Below are positions 1-10,726 of a DNA stretch of 64,000 nucleotides, piece after piece. The notes under the pieces were generated by a model, which was not told the origin of the DNA, ran no database searches, and saw nothing but the letters and a program-made list of their open reading frames with translations. The stretch is from assembly GCA_023014485.1 (NCBI GenBank), contig JAJOZX010003313.1, forward strand, positions 316,501 to 380,500, read 5' to 3'. The stretch is from Bathynomus jamesi. Taxonomy: Eukaryota; Arthropoda; Malacostraca; Isopoda; Cirolanidae. Numbering within the stretch: the stretch's first letter is position 1; each line of letters opens with the position of its first letter. Position numbers and translations under genes: made by a program.

Positions 1-449
1 CTTATAAAGCTAACTAAAGAAGGCTGGGGGTGGCTTTCTTTCACTGATCCAACATTTTTATCACACAGTTTAACAATACCGTTATTTTAATTGGTTTACA
101 ATGCCCATGTAACGGACACCCCCAAAAATTAATTTGAATGATGCAGTCCCCTACTACTTTAGTAGTATATACTTGTTCAAACAGTGATTGCAAACTAAAA
201 CTGCGCAGTAACAGCAGATAAACTGTTAATTTAAAAGATAAAAACTGCAAATCTTCAAATCATAGGTGCACTGCTATTCTAACAGGGAAAATACATGTGG
301 TTTAAAAATGACTAACCAGTATATTTACAGTAATTGTTAATTCATCAAATTAGTACTGTGAACACTCTGGACTTCCGGCCGCCTGGCAGATGCGAGGGTA
401 GGATAGAGTTTTGATGCGAAACATGTAAGTAGTAATCCAGTGTGTTAAT
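1..449. other. AT-rich stretch without recognised gene
   Basis: I see no coding potential beyond short chance frames, no tRNA-like box and no clear repeat unit. It is the left flank of the piggyBac-like insertion. Confidence 0.5.
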
Positions 450-748
450 TTAATCCTCTAACTCCCAGAAAATTTTCAAACAATTTTTACCACGGGGGTA
501 CATTTGGACCCCAAAGTCGGAAATGTAATAAAGGATGCAATAAACATTAATTATACATATTAACATATAATACATTATAACCGAAAAGAAGCCCTTACAT
601 GCAGTTTGCAAGTTAAAAAAAAAAAAAAGTTTAAATGGGTCCTATTACAGATACAAAAAAAAAATGAAAAAATACAAAAATCCTTTGTAATATAGAACTA
701 ACAATTTTGGTGAAATTATATATACACATATATATATATATATATATA

Positions 749-2141
749 CAGTGCCCGCGAAAAGTATCCGATCACCCTTGAAATTTGTATTTTTTACATA
801 AAAAACAATGTTTAAATGTATACTAACCTTATATTAGTATTTTGTCATCTGTCCTTTGGTTTGGATGACTTGTTCTAGACGTTTTGGCATGGATTTAATC
901 AAGTTTTGACAAACTTCCACTGATATTTCCTTGCACCATACCTTTTTGATGGCCTCTTGTAATTTTTCGACTGAGCCAGTGTCGTGGCATTCAACCTTAT
1001 TTTTTATTATTAGCCACAGATTTTCTATCGGATTGAGATCTGGACTATTACCAGGCCAATCCAAAATATCAAATTTATTGTCAGTAATCCATTTTGTCAC
1101 TATTTTGGCCCTGTGACATGGTGCACCATCATGCATGTATGTTTTTGTCCTTTGGATTGCCATTGCCATTGGAAGTTTATCCTGTAGCATTGCTAAATAC
1201 CGTGCACCATTCATAGTTGTGTTCTTCGGAAGAAAATATAAGTTTCCACGCCCATAGTAACCGAAACAACCCCAAACCATCACACTTGGAGGGTGTTTCA
1301 TTGTCTTTAGGGTGTATTTAGGGTCCATCCTATTTGAGCCAATAGGCCGGCGAACCTTTTTTGGACAACTTCTGAATGTCAAAAATGTCGACTCATCGCT
1401 AAATAAAACCTTCTTCCAGTCATCAACAGTCCAATGAATGTATTTTTTACAAAATGCGACACGTTTTTTACGCATTTTTTCATTAATGAACGGTTTCTTA
1501 GCAGCATGGCGAGATGGTAATCCGAGTTCTTTTTGGAGCCGCTCCTGGATAGTTCGTTCAGAAACACCAGATAACAAATTATTCATATTAAATTTTATTT
1601 CTTTCGCAGTTATTGTTGGGTTTTTCAATACTAAACGTTTCATAAGTTTGTCTGTTCGCGAATTTGTTTTTCTCGGTCTGCCAGATCGTTTTTTAGGGAC
1701 TGGCGTGGTTAGGCCACCATTGTTCTTAGCCCGTGAAACCCATAAATTAACGGTACTTTGGGATATGTTTAATTCCTTAGCTATCTGTCTCTGTGATTTC
1801 CCACATGCATGCAAAGCAACAATAGCACCTCGACAATCACTCTTAAGTTGTTTTTTAGCACACATTATATATAAATTTTATTTACACCACTTTCTGTAAA
1901 AAAAAAAAAAATCAAGAAATTTACACAAACAGTGAAATCTGACAAATTTGAGACACAGCCACCCGCAACGAAGGCTACCAGAACACTAATTTGAGAATGC
2001 GTTGGATAGCTCTCATATCAGCGAGCAACCTCAAAGTTACCAGATGTCGCTAGAACAAATAGAAAGTGAATTACGTGTCTCTGAATATCAAGGGAAAATA
2101 TTGTATTTTCTTGAGTGATCGGATACTTTTCGCGGGCACTG
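749..2141 (-). mobile_element. Tc1-like transposon, apparently intact
   Basis: The ends are inverted copies of CAGTGCCCGCGAAAAGTATC, continuing for about 28 bp (749-776 and the complement at 2114-2141). TA lies immediately outside each end, as expected for Tc1/mariner. The 1,393-bp element carries one uninterrupted transposase on the minus strand. It sits between the left end and the transposase of the piggyBac-like element, so it is the younger insertion. The flanking sequence is already TA-rich, so the TA duplication alone proves little; the terminal repeats and intact gene carry the call. Confidence 0.93.
834..1865 (-). CDS. Tc1-like DD34E transposase
   Basis: This 343-aa transposase binds the terminal repeats and moves the element by cut and paste into TA sites. 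Residues 1-115 hold the bipartite helix-turn-helix DNA-binding region (SQRQIAKELNISQSTVNLW, then SGVSERTIQERL), with a GRPRK hook between the halves at 62-66. The catalytic core follows: D157 in LFSDEST, D246 in YMHDGAPCH and E281 in SPDLNPIENLW. The last two are separated by 34 residues, the DD34E signature. Length matches the family norm of about 340 aa and there is no internal stop or frameshift. The Met start at 1865 gives the expected N-terminus. All catalytic residues are present, so the protein may be active; activity cannot be read from sequence alone. Confidence 0.93.
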   Translation of the reverse strand: MCAKKQLKSDCRGAIVALHACGKSQRQIAKELNISQSTVNLWVSRAKNNGGLTTPVPKKRSGRPRKTNSRTDKLMKRLVLKNPTITAKEIKFNMNNLLSGVSERTIQERLQKELGLPSRHAAKKPFINEKMRKKRVAFCKKYIHWTVDDWKKVLFSDESTFLTFRSCPKKVRRPIGSNRMDPKYTLKTMKHPPSVMVWGCFGYYGRGNLYFLPKNTTMNGARYLAMLQDKLPMAMAIQRTKTYMHDGAPCHRAKIVTKWITDNKFDILDWPGNSPDLNPIENLWLIIKNKVECHDTGSVEKLQEAIKKVWCKEISVEVCQNLIKSMPKRLEQVIQTKGQMTKY

Positions 2142-2176
2142 TATATATATAATCATTCATTGTACAGTACATCAAC

Positions 2177-3413
2177 CTATATGCAATTATGACATACTTT
2201 TGAGATGTGATTAGCACAAGCAAACTTCTGACGCTTTACGCACTTGTCCCGAGATTTTTTATCACTAGTTCGTGGACAAAACGTGCATCGTCCCCGTTTC
2301 CTTGAGTCTACTGAAGTACTAGGATTTGGTGTATCATATTCATTTCCTGTATTGGAAGGAGGACATTGTGGTGCTACTTTAGTTTCATTATTTATTGGCT
2401 GATTGCCTAGTTCAACTAGAAAAAGTCGCCTTTTGTGACTTTTTCCATTTTTGTAATTTTTATTTACATGCATCCAAATGATGAAGCTATTTAGAGCGCT
2501 GATATCAAGCATGTTATAAAATACCACCATGGGCCATCTGCATTTTCGCTTGGTTGAATACTTCCGGACCATTTGATCATCTATGTCAATGCCACCTTTG
2601 GTCCGATTGTAATCTAAAATCATAATGGGCTTTTTGTCATGACGTGTTGTATCAATCTTGGGCTGGTCGTGAGTGGTGCTAAGCAATGTTACAACTTTTC
2701 CCTTTTTTGGTGTGTATGAGACTAAATTTCCATCTGTGTGGAAAGCAAACATAGAAGAATGTTTGGCGTCCTTTGGTTGTGAGAAATTGAGTTGGAATTT
2801 CTTTCCTATTCTTTCTTATGGTTCCTAATAATGTTAAGTCCATTTGCTTCAATTTTTTCCCTAAATCTAATGAAGTGAAAAAGTTATCACATGTTACATT
2901 TCGACCACTTTTTTCCATTCCTTTCACCATGTCCATCACTACTCTTGCTGCTTGATTCTGTTCCCTCTCTTGGCCTACCTCTCTGCCAGTATATAATTGA
3001 ATGTTAGAAACGTAAGATGTTGGGCTGTCACAGCAAACCCAAAATTTCAAACCATATTTTCCCGGTTTACTGGGAATATATTGTCTGAAAGGACATCTTC
3101 CCCGAAATGTAACCAATTGCTCATCAATAGTAAAATTGTCACTAGGAATATAACACATTTGTAAATTATCTACCCATTCTTGAAATACCTGTCTAATAGG
3201 AGACATTTTATCAGTGGACCTTCGCTGACGTCGTCTCGACGCATCATCAAATCGTAAAACCCTTGACAACATTTGAAACCCGTTTCTCGACATGGTTTTG
3301 GAGAATACTGGTCGGCTATTATTTGTACGCCATAGCTCACAGATTGGCTCATTATTTGATTTGTAAACACCAGTAAGTATTAGAAGACCTAAAAAACGTT
3401 CAAATTCATTCAT
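2177..3413 (-). pseudogene. piggyBac-like transposase, one frameshift, N-terminus missing
   Basis: Cut-and-paste transposase of the DDE_Tnp_1_7 type, which excises and inserts at TTAA. The first frame (2679-3413) shows FLGLLILTGVYKSNN near its start, then TIDEQLVTFRGRCPFRQY with the first catalytic Asp, and VTCDNFFTS with the second. The second frame (2177-2752) shows DYNRTKGGIDIDDQM with the third Asp and ends in a Cys-rich zinc-binding tail (CTFC, later CANH and CHNC), as in the family. One extra base near position 2786 separates the frames. Family members are usually 500-600 aa. About 420 remain here, and the sequence upstream of 3413 runs into a (TA)n tract, so the N-terminus is lost. MNEFERF is simply the first Met in the open frame. 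Confidence 0.85.
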
Positions 3414-3520
3414 AGTAAGTGCAACCTACCTTTCTTTGTACACTCGCTCACCTTCCTGATTGCGCAACGTTATGATGACGAAATTTTAGTCCAATATTGC
3501 ATCATCTTTCAAAAGTAATA

Positions 3521-3521
<1 letters not shown>

Positions 3522-3588
<67 letters not shown>
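3522..3588. repeat. (TA)n microsatellite
   Basis: Nearly pure TA dinucleotide tract inside the piggyBac-like element, between the transposase and its right end. Confidence 0.95.
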
Positions 3589-3590
<2 letters not shown>

Positions 3591-3894
3591 GGTAGGGGTA
3601 CATATGGACCCCCATGGTAATAAAAAACAAATGCATTTATTAATACATACTATGTCAAAACAACTCAATAAAACATACAAAGTCATGCAACCACAGGCTC
3701 TTCAGTAAATTATTTAAAAATCTGCAGCTTCATAAAGACCTACTGGGGTCCATATGGACCCCGTTGGGAGTTTGAGGATTAAGCGGGCAAACCGTAAATT
3801 TTCATGTTGACAAGCTCACTGTTATATTAACAGTAAATAACTGTTATTAAAACAGTTCCTGCAATATTGTCGTTTGAATGGGTTGTTTAGACTC

Positions 3895-4090
3895 TTTCTC
3901 AACATCCAAGGTCATAAGACGAAGTGGACCTACGACTTTATGGGAGATCCGAACTACCGAGTCACTACATAATCTGAACAAAGGACGGTCTCCCCTCCAA
4001 TTACTATCTAGAACCAATGTCACTTAACTTCGCTGATGACGGGAAGCGGTGTTACTACATCGGTCAAGACGTAGCACTTAGAGTAGTAGG
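3895..4090 (-). repeat. SINE-like repeat, family C
   Basis: Shares a long core with 34,395-34,600 and 35,185-35,360: GGTCATA-GAC, then AACCTACRGCTTTA, GGACGGTCTCCC and CGGGAAGCRGTGTTACGAC. In the better copy the minus strand carries TGGTTCGAATCTC, a good polymerase III B box, so the family is probably tRNA-derived and read on the minus strand. This copy is diverged. Confidence 0.5.
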
Positions 4091-4202
4091 TGAATCGAAG
4101 TCAGTATGGATAAGTTAGTGAACTGCAATTTTTTATATTACAAATTGAATCGGTAGCTAATACATTAAAAATATTACTGTGCTAAAATATGCACTCGAAA
4201 AG

Positions 4203-4213
4203 CAAACTAAACG

Positions 4214-4253
<40 letters not shown>

Positions 4254-4282
4254 TATATATAATATATATATATATATATACA

Positions 4283-4353
<71 letters not shown>

Positions 4354-4355
4354 AT
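4203..4355. repeat. (TA)n microsatellite
   Basis: About 150 bp of TA repeats with a few interruptions, abutting the left end of a mariner-like element. Open frames across it encode only Ile-Tyr repeats and are not genes. Confidence 0.97.
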
Positions 4356-5143
4356 AGTGTGTGTCCGTAAAGTCATGGTGAGATTTTAAATAGCTATATT
4401 ATTGCAACGAAACATGATAATGAGATGAAAAAAAGGCAAATTGAAGAACAACTCTAAAAGAATAACTTTATTTAACGTAGTTCGATATGGGCTCCTCTGG
4501 TAGCCCTGCAGACATCTAGGCGGTGATTCAATTCCAGCCACACACGCCCAAGAACATCAGGAGTGACGGATGCGATAGCTTCCGTGATTCGCTCGTGCGA
4601 GTGATGAATATCCCTAATGGGTACACTGTACACGCTTTGCTTGACGTAACCCCACAAATAAAAGTCCAAAGGTGTCAGGTCCGGAGAGCGTGGAGGCCAT
4701 GGCTTCCATCCTCCTCTTCCTATCCATCTCTGTGGAAATTTTTCATTAAGGAATTCTCGAACAACGTTGGCATAGTGCGGAGGAGCACCATCTTGCTGAA
4801 AGATGACATTATTGTCAATAAATTGGGGTACTGCAAAATGGTCCAACATAGCGAGGTAGTTGTGTGACGTCACAGTGGGTTCCGCGAAGAAAAATGGGCC
4901 AATCACTCGATCTCATGCTAGAGCACACCACACATTAACTTTCGGGCTATTACGCTCATGTTCAACATAGGCATGTGGACAGCCTAGACTAACTACGAGA
5001 TAAAGGTTAAGCTTAGCCTAGACTAACTACAAGATACAACTTTGAGAGTTGTTCTTCAATTTGGCATTGTTTCATCTCATTATCATGTTTCGTTGCAATA
5101 ATATAGCTATTTAAAATCCCACCATGACTTTACGGACACACTG
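4356..5143 (-). mobile_element. Mariner-like (DD41D) element, internally deleted
   Basis: The left end (GTGTGTCCGTAAAGTCATGG and onward) and right end (its complement at about 5055-5143) form inverted repeats of about 85 bp with minor differences. They include a shared TAGCTATATTATTGCAACG block. TA flanks both sides. Only the C-terminal half of a transposase remains, so the element is non-autonomous. The right inner part contains a short direct repeat (CCTAGACTAACTAC, twice). Confidence 0.85.
4472..4906 (-). pseudogene. DD41D mariner-like transposase, C-terminal fragment
   Basis: The 144-aa open frame covers the C-terminal part of a Tc1/mariner superfamily transposase. It has FQQDGAPPHYANVVREFL with the second catalytic Asp and PPRSPDLTPLDFYLWGYVK with the third. 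I count 41 residues between the two aspartates, so this belongs to the DD41D-type group rather than classical DD34D mariner. It ends in GAHIELR, close to the GAHIE ending of the related copy at 57.9 kb. The first Asp and the DNA-binding domain are absent, so it cannot be functional. Confidence 0.85.
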
Positions 5144-5165
5144 TATATATATGTATATACACACA

Positions 5166-5361
5166 CACGAATCCATCGGCCCCGGGTTCGAGACCCGGTG
5201 ACGGCAGCCGGCGCGTAGCAAAATCCAGCTGTTCATCCTTCCACACAATAAAGTAGTTGGTAGATAAATGGGTACCCTGGGCTGTTCGTGGGGCGTGGTT
5301 CGGATTCCACGTTAAACTGTAGATCTAAAGTGGAGTAAAAAGCTTGACCTTCCTCAGAATG
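5166..5361 (+). repeat. Dimeric tRNA-derived SINE, family A (5'-truncated copy)
   Basis: Matches the copies at 10,440-10,726 and 27,915-28,197. It begins inside the first tRNA-like unit (CGGCCCCGGGTTCGAGACCC, a B box) and continues through the linker (CAGCTGTTCATCCTTCC) into the second tRNA-like unit (GGGGCGTGGTTCGGATTCC). It stops at 5361, where a mariner-like element begins. Confidence 0.8.
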
Positions 5362-6035
5362 CAGGGTGTCCCAGAAGTCTTGGAGGGGTTTTATTTGGCT
5401 ATAACTTTTTTATTAATTTATTTATTTTTATTTTTCAATTAAAGTACCCTTGCTGCGATTAATGAAAATGGAATCCTGGACAGTGCAACAAAGAGTGGCT
5501 ATTGTGGAACTTTATTTGACAAACAACTCTTCCATCGTTGCCGCTTAAAGAGCTTTTCCATTAAAATTCAACACATTTGATGGAGCTATTCGACGGTACG
5601 TCGCTAAATTTCGTATGGGAAGGGGTCAGGGAGACGAACCACGGACTGGGCGTCCTCGGACAAGCCGAAGTCCAACTCTGGTTGAGATGATACGTGAAAG
5701 CGTTGAGGAAAATCCACATCAGTCCGACGACGCAGTCAGGAATTAAGCATTTCAAGAAGTTCCTTACATCGAATTTTAAAAGAGGATATCAATCTTTACC
5801 GGAACAAAATCCAAATTGCTCAAGAAATTAAACCACAAGATCACCGGAGTCGGATAACGTACGCTAATGTGATTTTAGATTTACGCAATAAAAATGAAGA
5901 TTTTCACAAGATATTAAATTTGTAATTAAAATCTCAATAAGTTTATTTTCAAGTGTTACAAACCTTTTTTTATTTGATCCCCAAATCAAAAAGTTATAAC
6001 CAGATAAAACCCCTCCAAGACTTCTGGGACACCCT
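5362..6035 (+). mobile_element. Mariner-like element, deleted, with transposase N-terminal remnant
   Basis: The ends are inverted repeats (CAGGGTGTCCCAGAAGTCTT and the complement ending GACACCCT), continuing about 45 bp inward through GGAGGGGTTTTAT. On the plus strand, about 5,470-5,750, broken frames read QQRVAIVELYLTNNSS, then IRRYVAKFRMGRGQGDEP and GRPRTSRSPTLVEMIRESVE. That is the helix-turn-helix N-terminus of a mariner-like transposase, interrupted by stops. The catalytic domain is gone. Confidence 0.75.
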
Positions 6036-8086
6036 TTTAATATCAACCATAAATGTTTTTTCCTTTACAGCGACTTCGTGACTGTTAAAATATGACTGAA
6101 CATTATTGCCGAAATAACAGCACAATACCGTTAAATCTGCGGTACAATACCTGTTACGTGACTTTTGTTTCAGCAGTAGCAGTAAAAATTAGTTTTTCTA
6201 ATATACTTACAATAACAGTAATAAAAACTGTACCGTACCTCACTGGTTCGTAAACTTTTCTGGCTCAAGGCACCGCAATGCTATCTGTTCTTGTTTCGTG
6301 GCACTCGAGTATTTTCGTCTGGCACGGTTCAACGTGCAGTTCTTCCCCCCCGCTCCCCTAATAAACCACGTAACTTCAAACTGCGCGATTAGTTTACGTA
6401 TGGACGTAATAAATGGAGAATGCTTTGTTTCATTTGAAATTTCCATTATCCCCACAAGTTTTCAAATTTCAATTTTTTTTTCATTCTCAAGAAGTTTCGT
6501 GGCGCACAACTCGGGAAACTCAAGGTGGGGCCTGCTTTGTCGAATAAAACGTTAAGCAGTGAAAATACGAGCATTTATTTCCATGTTGATATGACAATAT
6601 AGGAATAATTTTTAAAAATACGGTCACTGTTAAAACCACCGTTAAATCGCCGCATTATGGAAGCCAATATTAACTAAATGAAATATTGTGCATCATAATA
6701 TTAATGGTAAAATCCTAGCACTTAAAACTGCCAATAAAGTAATGTTAAAACAACAGTAATTTTTACAATGCATTTTATCGATATCCGAGACTAGATTCTA
6801 ATTAGCCTCATTTCCGTAACTAGTACAGAACCCACACTTCAAAAATGGTGGACGTTGAAACAGACTCATACGTACAACTACACTCAACCTAAAAAAAATC
6901 TTCAAAACTAAAATACAGCGTTTGAAAGACACGACTATTAAAATCATTTAAAAGAAGTTAATTTTAATTTTAACAAAGTATTTAGTCAATATTTACGGAA
7001 TATGACAAATAACTAAGTAAAAGTATGCACGAGTGTCGTATCAATACAAATATATATCATACACAGTCGCGTACTCGAGCGTATCAAAGCGCTCCCTTTT
7101 AAGCAAGCAAAATTAATCCAAACCGAGATTAATTAAACAAAACTCGGTTAAAAAAAAAAATAAAGAAAGAACACGGCGAATAACATCCCGCTTTAATAAG
7201 AAAAAAAGAAGTTGGAATTAATAGAAAGAAGCAAATATCATACAAATAAGAGCCAGTTATGTCGCTTATCAAACTTATCTATTTCGGCTCGTCGTACGTT
7301 TGAATAAATGAAAATAATGTTGTAATTCCCGCAGAATTTATTTCAAGTATACAAATAAAAAAGAAGCGAATTAACAAAACCAAAAGTAAAATACGACAAG
7401 GATAAAAGTGAATTATACGAAAAAGACTTATAAAATATACGATAAATATATTCGCCCAATTTTTATTGCCATTCATTTTCAAGGCCTTTAATGGATTTCC
7501 TCCAAGAAGCGAAAAAGAAATTAATCTCCAGCATTTCGAGTAAGAATTCAAACGCATCAATTAGCGTTTCTTCAATAAATGTTGACCGTCATACCCGACG
7601 TATAGCACCTTACAATTACTACGTACCCAGGACATTCATTTAACGTTCACTCATTTACTTAACCTAATCAAGTAAGTTAATTATCGAGCAGTGCCTCCAT
7701 TTTTAAATTAACAGCGTTTTTCAAATTCTGTCATGGTCGATAGTATTTAACTACTATGACAAAAACTATACAAACTACTCTAACTTATTCCAAGGAGTAA
7801 TAGTAGTAAATATAGGAGTCTAGTAACTTCAAATGGAAGTAATTTTTTTTTTTTTTTTACTTATATAGTCAATAATTAACATTTTCAATAAAGACAAATA
7901 AACTTTAAAAGTTTTACTTCTCGTAATTGTATTTTTTAAATGCAAAATACAAGATATAAAAAGACGAAAGACAAATTAGCTCACAAAATCTAAACAGTAC
8001 ACACACACACACACTATTAACAAGTGAGGAGGCTGAGTAATAACGAAATTATTAAAAAAGTTTTCAACAGTAAATGCTGTCATGTA
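6036..8086. other. AT-rich region; possible old hAT end at 6,232
   Basis: No convincing gene. At about 6,232-6,310, CACTGGTTCGTAAACTTTTC followed by GGCTCAAGGCACCGCA resembles the start of non-autonomous hAT elements, and GTTTCGTGGCGCACAAC near 6,500 may be part of the same degenerate unit. The rest is AT-rich with short chance frames. Confidence 0.35.
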
Positions 8087-8315
8087 CAGTGTTGACAAAA
8101 GTAAATAGACACCCTTTTTTTTTCCAGTTTTTTTAATTTGAAAATAAAAGTCAATATATAAAAGGAGATTTGAATGACTATATTTAGATTCGTGTCGCTT
8201 CCCCCTTTGCATTTTATAAAGCTGATACGCATTCTGACATTCCATTGATGAGCTTTGCCATTTGTTCGTAAGGACAACCAACCATCGTAGTCAATCTACT
8301 TTTGTCAACCCTCTG
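8087..8315. mobile_element. Tc1-type MITE
   Basis: A 229-bp unit flanked by TA. The ends are imperfect inverted repeats, CAGTGTTGACAAAAGTA at the left and the complement of CAGAGGGTTGACAAAAGTAG at the right. No transposase sequence was recognised inside. Confidence 0.6.
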
Positions 8316-8479
8316 TAGATGCAAGAACTAGATGAAAAGCACTCAAAACAGGGATGAATGTGATGCGTAAAAGTGTAAATAAATGTCTAATGAGTCCAGT
8401 CACAATGGCATACAGTAAGAATTATGACGAATACGAGGAGCAAAAAAGGGGAATTGTGATGTGTCCCTACATTATATAT

Positions 8480-8531
<52 letters not shown>

Positions 8532-8574
8532 GTTTCAGACCAACAAAGACCCTAGGATCCACTCATGGCTGGTC

Positions 8575-8665
8575 TACCTAACTGTGTTCGTAATCGTGTA
8601 TTGTGTATGTCCTCCGTAGTGGCGGAGGGGACCTACAATTTTACGTGGGTTCCGAACCACAAGAA
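8575..8665 (-). repeat. Fragment of SINE-like family C
   Basis: GGAGGGGACCTACAATTTTACGTGGGTTCCGAACCAC resembles, over about 37 bp, the family C core at 34,430. Only this section is recognisable. Confidence 0.35.
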
Positions 8666-8669
8666 CAAG

Positions 8670-9299
8670 AAATTCATGTAAAACTGCCGGTAAATTGGCA
8701 ACGACCAATTTTTACGAAACTAAATAATTATTATCAATTTAAAAATAATTAATTATCGATTTAAAACTAAGGATAGAATCTCTCGATCCAGAGGATCAAG
8801 TCATAATAAACTACTATCCACAAATATGTTACACTCTATATCTATTTATAACGGACATGCAAATATATCAGATCCAAAGAATCCAGTCAATTTCATTACG
8901 GTATCCATCAAGTCACGGTCCATATCGATTGCGGACCAAGTCAAAATTTACAACCGTATACATTACAATATATACACTTACGAGGAAAAGTGTAGTTGTG
9001 GCTGTAAAGACTGTACAGGAATGTAGAAATGTGTGTGCACCCATTATGGGTCTCCCATATAAAGGTGTTTGTGGGGCAAGTGAAGATCATGAGTTTTTCA
9101 ATACCTCACAGTACTATGGGGGGCACCGCTCGGCAGAGGAATCTCTTTAAATGGGGTGTGTAAGGACAGAGAGTATCCCCTAACCCAAGACGCTGCCTCC
9201 CTATATCCCACAACACTTGTGTTGAGCTGTGGGATCTATCCCCACAAAGGCTTAATTTTACTACCTTATATATATATATATCCTTATATATATATATAT
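8670..9299. other. No gene recognised
   Basis: Unique-looking sequence with two overlapping short frames that resemble nothing I know. It ends in a broken (TA)n tract. Confidence 0.4.
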
Positions 9300-9949
9300 T
9301 AGGGATGCACCGGATACCGGATCACGCTCCAGTATCCGGCAGATCCGGCCGGCTACCGGATAATTATTTAACATTTTTATCACATTTTGTTCATAACAAA
9401 AACTTCATATTTCAAGTTTTTGTGTGTACTTTATTATTTTATTATGGCTAATGCCAGACGATTTTATTCGGCTGTAGGAAGAGCCGTGTGCAATAAAGGG
9501 CTAACTTTAACATGTATAATGATTTTTTTTTTAACAAAAAACAGACTAAAAGTTAGATTTCTCTAAAATTTAGCAGAACTAGGTCCAATCAACTTTAATG
9601 CTAATGCCAGACGATTTTATTCGGCTGTAGGAAGAGCCGTGTGCAATAAAGGGCTAACTTTAACATGTATAATGATTTTTTTTTTAACAAAAAACAGACT
9701 AAAAGTTAGATTTCTCTAAAATTTAGCAGAAGTAGGTCCAATCAACTTTAATCAACTCTCTGCATTTTTTTAGGAGAATCAGAATTTTGTAAAATTAGTA
9801 GGAACCATAAAAATTTATTAAACCACTAGTTAATTGCAAGGTTTAAAATTTTATGCCCTTAAGAATACATGATCCGGCCATTTATTGATCCGGCAAAAAT
9901 AAAAAGCCAGGTATCCGGTATCCGGTTATATTGTGATCCGGTACATCTC

Positions 9950-9950
<1 letters not shown>
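9300..9950. mobile_element. hAT-type MITE with CCGGATA-repeating ends, copy 1
   Basis: Begins TAGGGATGCACCGGATACCG and ends GTGATCCGGTACATCTCA. About 60 bp at each end consist of reiterated GATCCGG/CCGGATA words. The interior matches copy 2 (13,075-13,638) closely, including GCCAGACGATTTTATTC and GAGCCGTGTGCAATAAAGGG. It has no coding sequence and differs by an internal tandem duplication. The family assignment comes from the 8-bp target duplication of copy 2. Confidence 0.8.
9446..9747. repeat. Internal tandem duplication of about 152 bp
   Basis: The segment starting GCTAATGCCAGACGATTTTA at 9446 recurs at about 9600, with only a single-base difference noticed (AGAACTAGG against AGAAGTAGG). 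Copy 2 of this MITE has the segment once, so the duplication arose in this copy or its source. Confidence 0.85.
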
Positions 9951-9979
<29 letters not shown>

Positions 9980-9981
<2 letters not shown>

Positions 9982-10260
9982 CCGTTCACAACAACTACTC
10001 TAATTCTACGTTCAAATTCTAAAAAAGCGGAACGTATGAAATCTGGTGCAAGTGATGCGCATACCGTGTCATAAAAAGGCGCTTAGCAACAAGGTGCTTA
10101 GCTTAACTTAGCCTAACACATCAAATAGCCTCGTACTGTAGTTGATGCCGGATGTTAAATGCCGTAAACTGTTTAAATGCTGAATTTTGAAATCAGTGAG
10201 TAAATTCCGTCCGAAATTTAGAATTTGAACGTAGAGTTAGACTAGTTGTTGTGAACGGTG
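9980..10260. mobile_element. MITE with about 45-bp inverted ends
   Basis: The left end ACCGTTCACAACAACTACTC and the complement of the right end (ACCGTTCACAACAACTAGTC) continue as inverted repeats through TACGTTCAAATTCTAAA. It abuts a (TA)n tract on the left. No coding content. Confidence 0.8.
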
Positions 10261-10400
10261 GAATCATGTGGAGATTTACTAACTATATTAAATAAAACTT
10301 AAAGCATTCATGCCTGTTTTTATCATTGTTCTTTAACTCTTATCATTTATAATAAGAAAATTGTAAAAGTTTATTTTTAGGCCATACCTTTTGGGACACC

Positions 10401-10439
<39 letters not shown>

Positions 10440-10443
<4 letters not shown>

Positions 10444-10726
10444 CTCGGTGGTGTAGTGGTTAGCGTCGCTGACTACGAATCCATCGGCCCCGGGTTTGAG
10501 ACCCGACTGCAGCCGGCGCGCAGCAAAACCCAGCTGTTCATCCTTCCGCACAATAAAGAGTGGTTGGTAGATAAATGGGTACCATAGGTGGCCTAGTGGT
10601 TAAGACGCTGTGCTGCTGATGGGGCGTGGTTCGGAATCCACGTTAAACTGTAGGTCTAAGATGGAGTGAAAAGCTTGACCTTCGTCAGAATGAACAATTC
10701 GGGAGGAAGCTAACCAAAGGTGTGTG
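10440..10726 (+). repeat. Dimeric tRNA-derived SINE, family A (full copy)
   Basis: The first tRNA-like unit carries an A box (TGGTGTAGTGGTTAGCG) and a B box (GGGTTTGAGACCC). A linker with CAGCTGTTCATCCTTCC follows, then a second unit with GGCCTAGTGGTTAAGACG and CGTGGTTCGGAATCC. It ends in a tail containing GGGAGGAAGCTAACCAAAGG. The same order is found inverted at 27,915-28,197. The upstream (TA)n tract also precedes the inverted copy. Confidence 0.85.

Larger units (their letters stand above)
450..3782 (-). mobile_element. piggyBac-like DNA transposon, with a nested Tc1
   Basis: Both ends are TTAA (450-453 and 3779-3782), the target duplicated by piggyBac elements. Just inside, 454-467 and the complement of 3765-3778 match at 13 of 14 positions (core TCCTCTAACTCCCA against TCCTCAAACTCCCA). 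Near both ends are copies of a palindromic word, GGGGTMCATWTGGACCCC, at about 495-512, 3595-3613 and 3743-3762. The transposase lies on the minus strand. A Tc1-like element sits at 749-2141 and a (TA)n tract at 3522-3588. Without the Tc1 copy the element is about 1.9 kb. The transposase N-terminus is missing, so this copy is probably dead but relatively young. Confidence 0.85.

Noticed and set aside
1438..1899. A 153-aa plus-strand frame opposite the Tc1 transposase
   Set aside because: Antisense shadow of a gene with complete catalytic motifs on the minus strand.
4182..4389. Open frames of Ile-Tyr repeats on both strands, here and at many other TA tracts
   Set aside because: Translation of (TA)n microsatellites.
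10440..10505. A functional tRNA gene
   Set aside because: A and B boxes are present but the cloverleaf arms do not pair, and the unit recurs with a fixed downstream body. It is a SINE.
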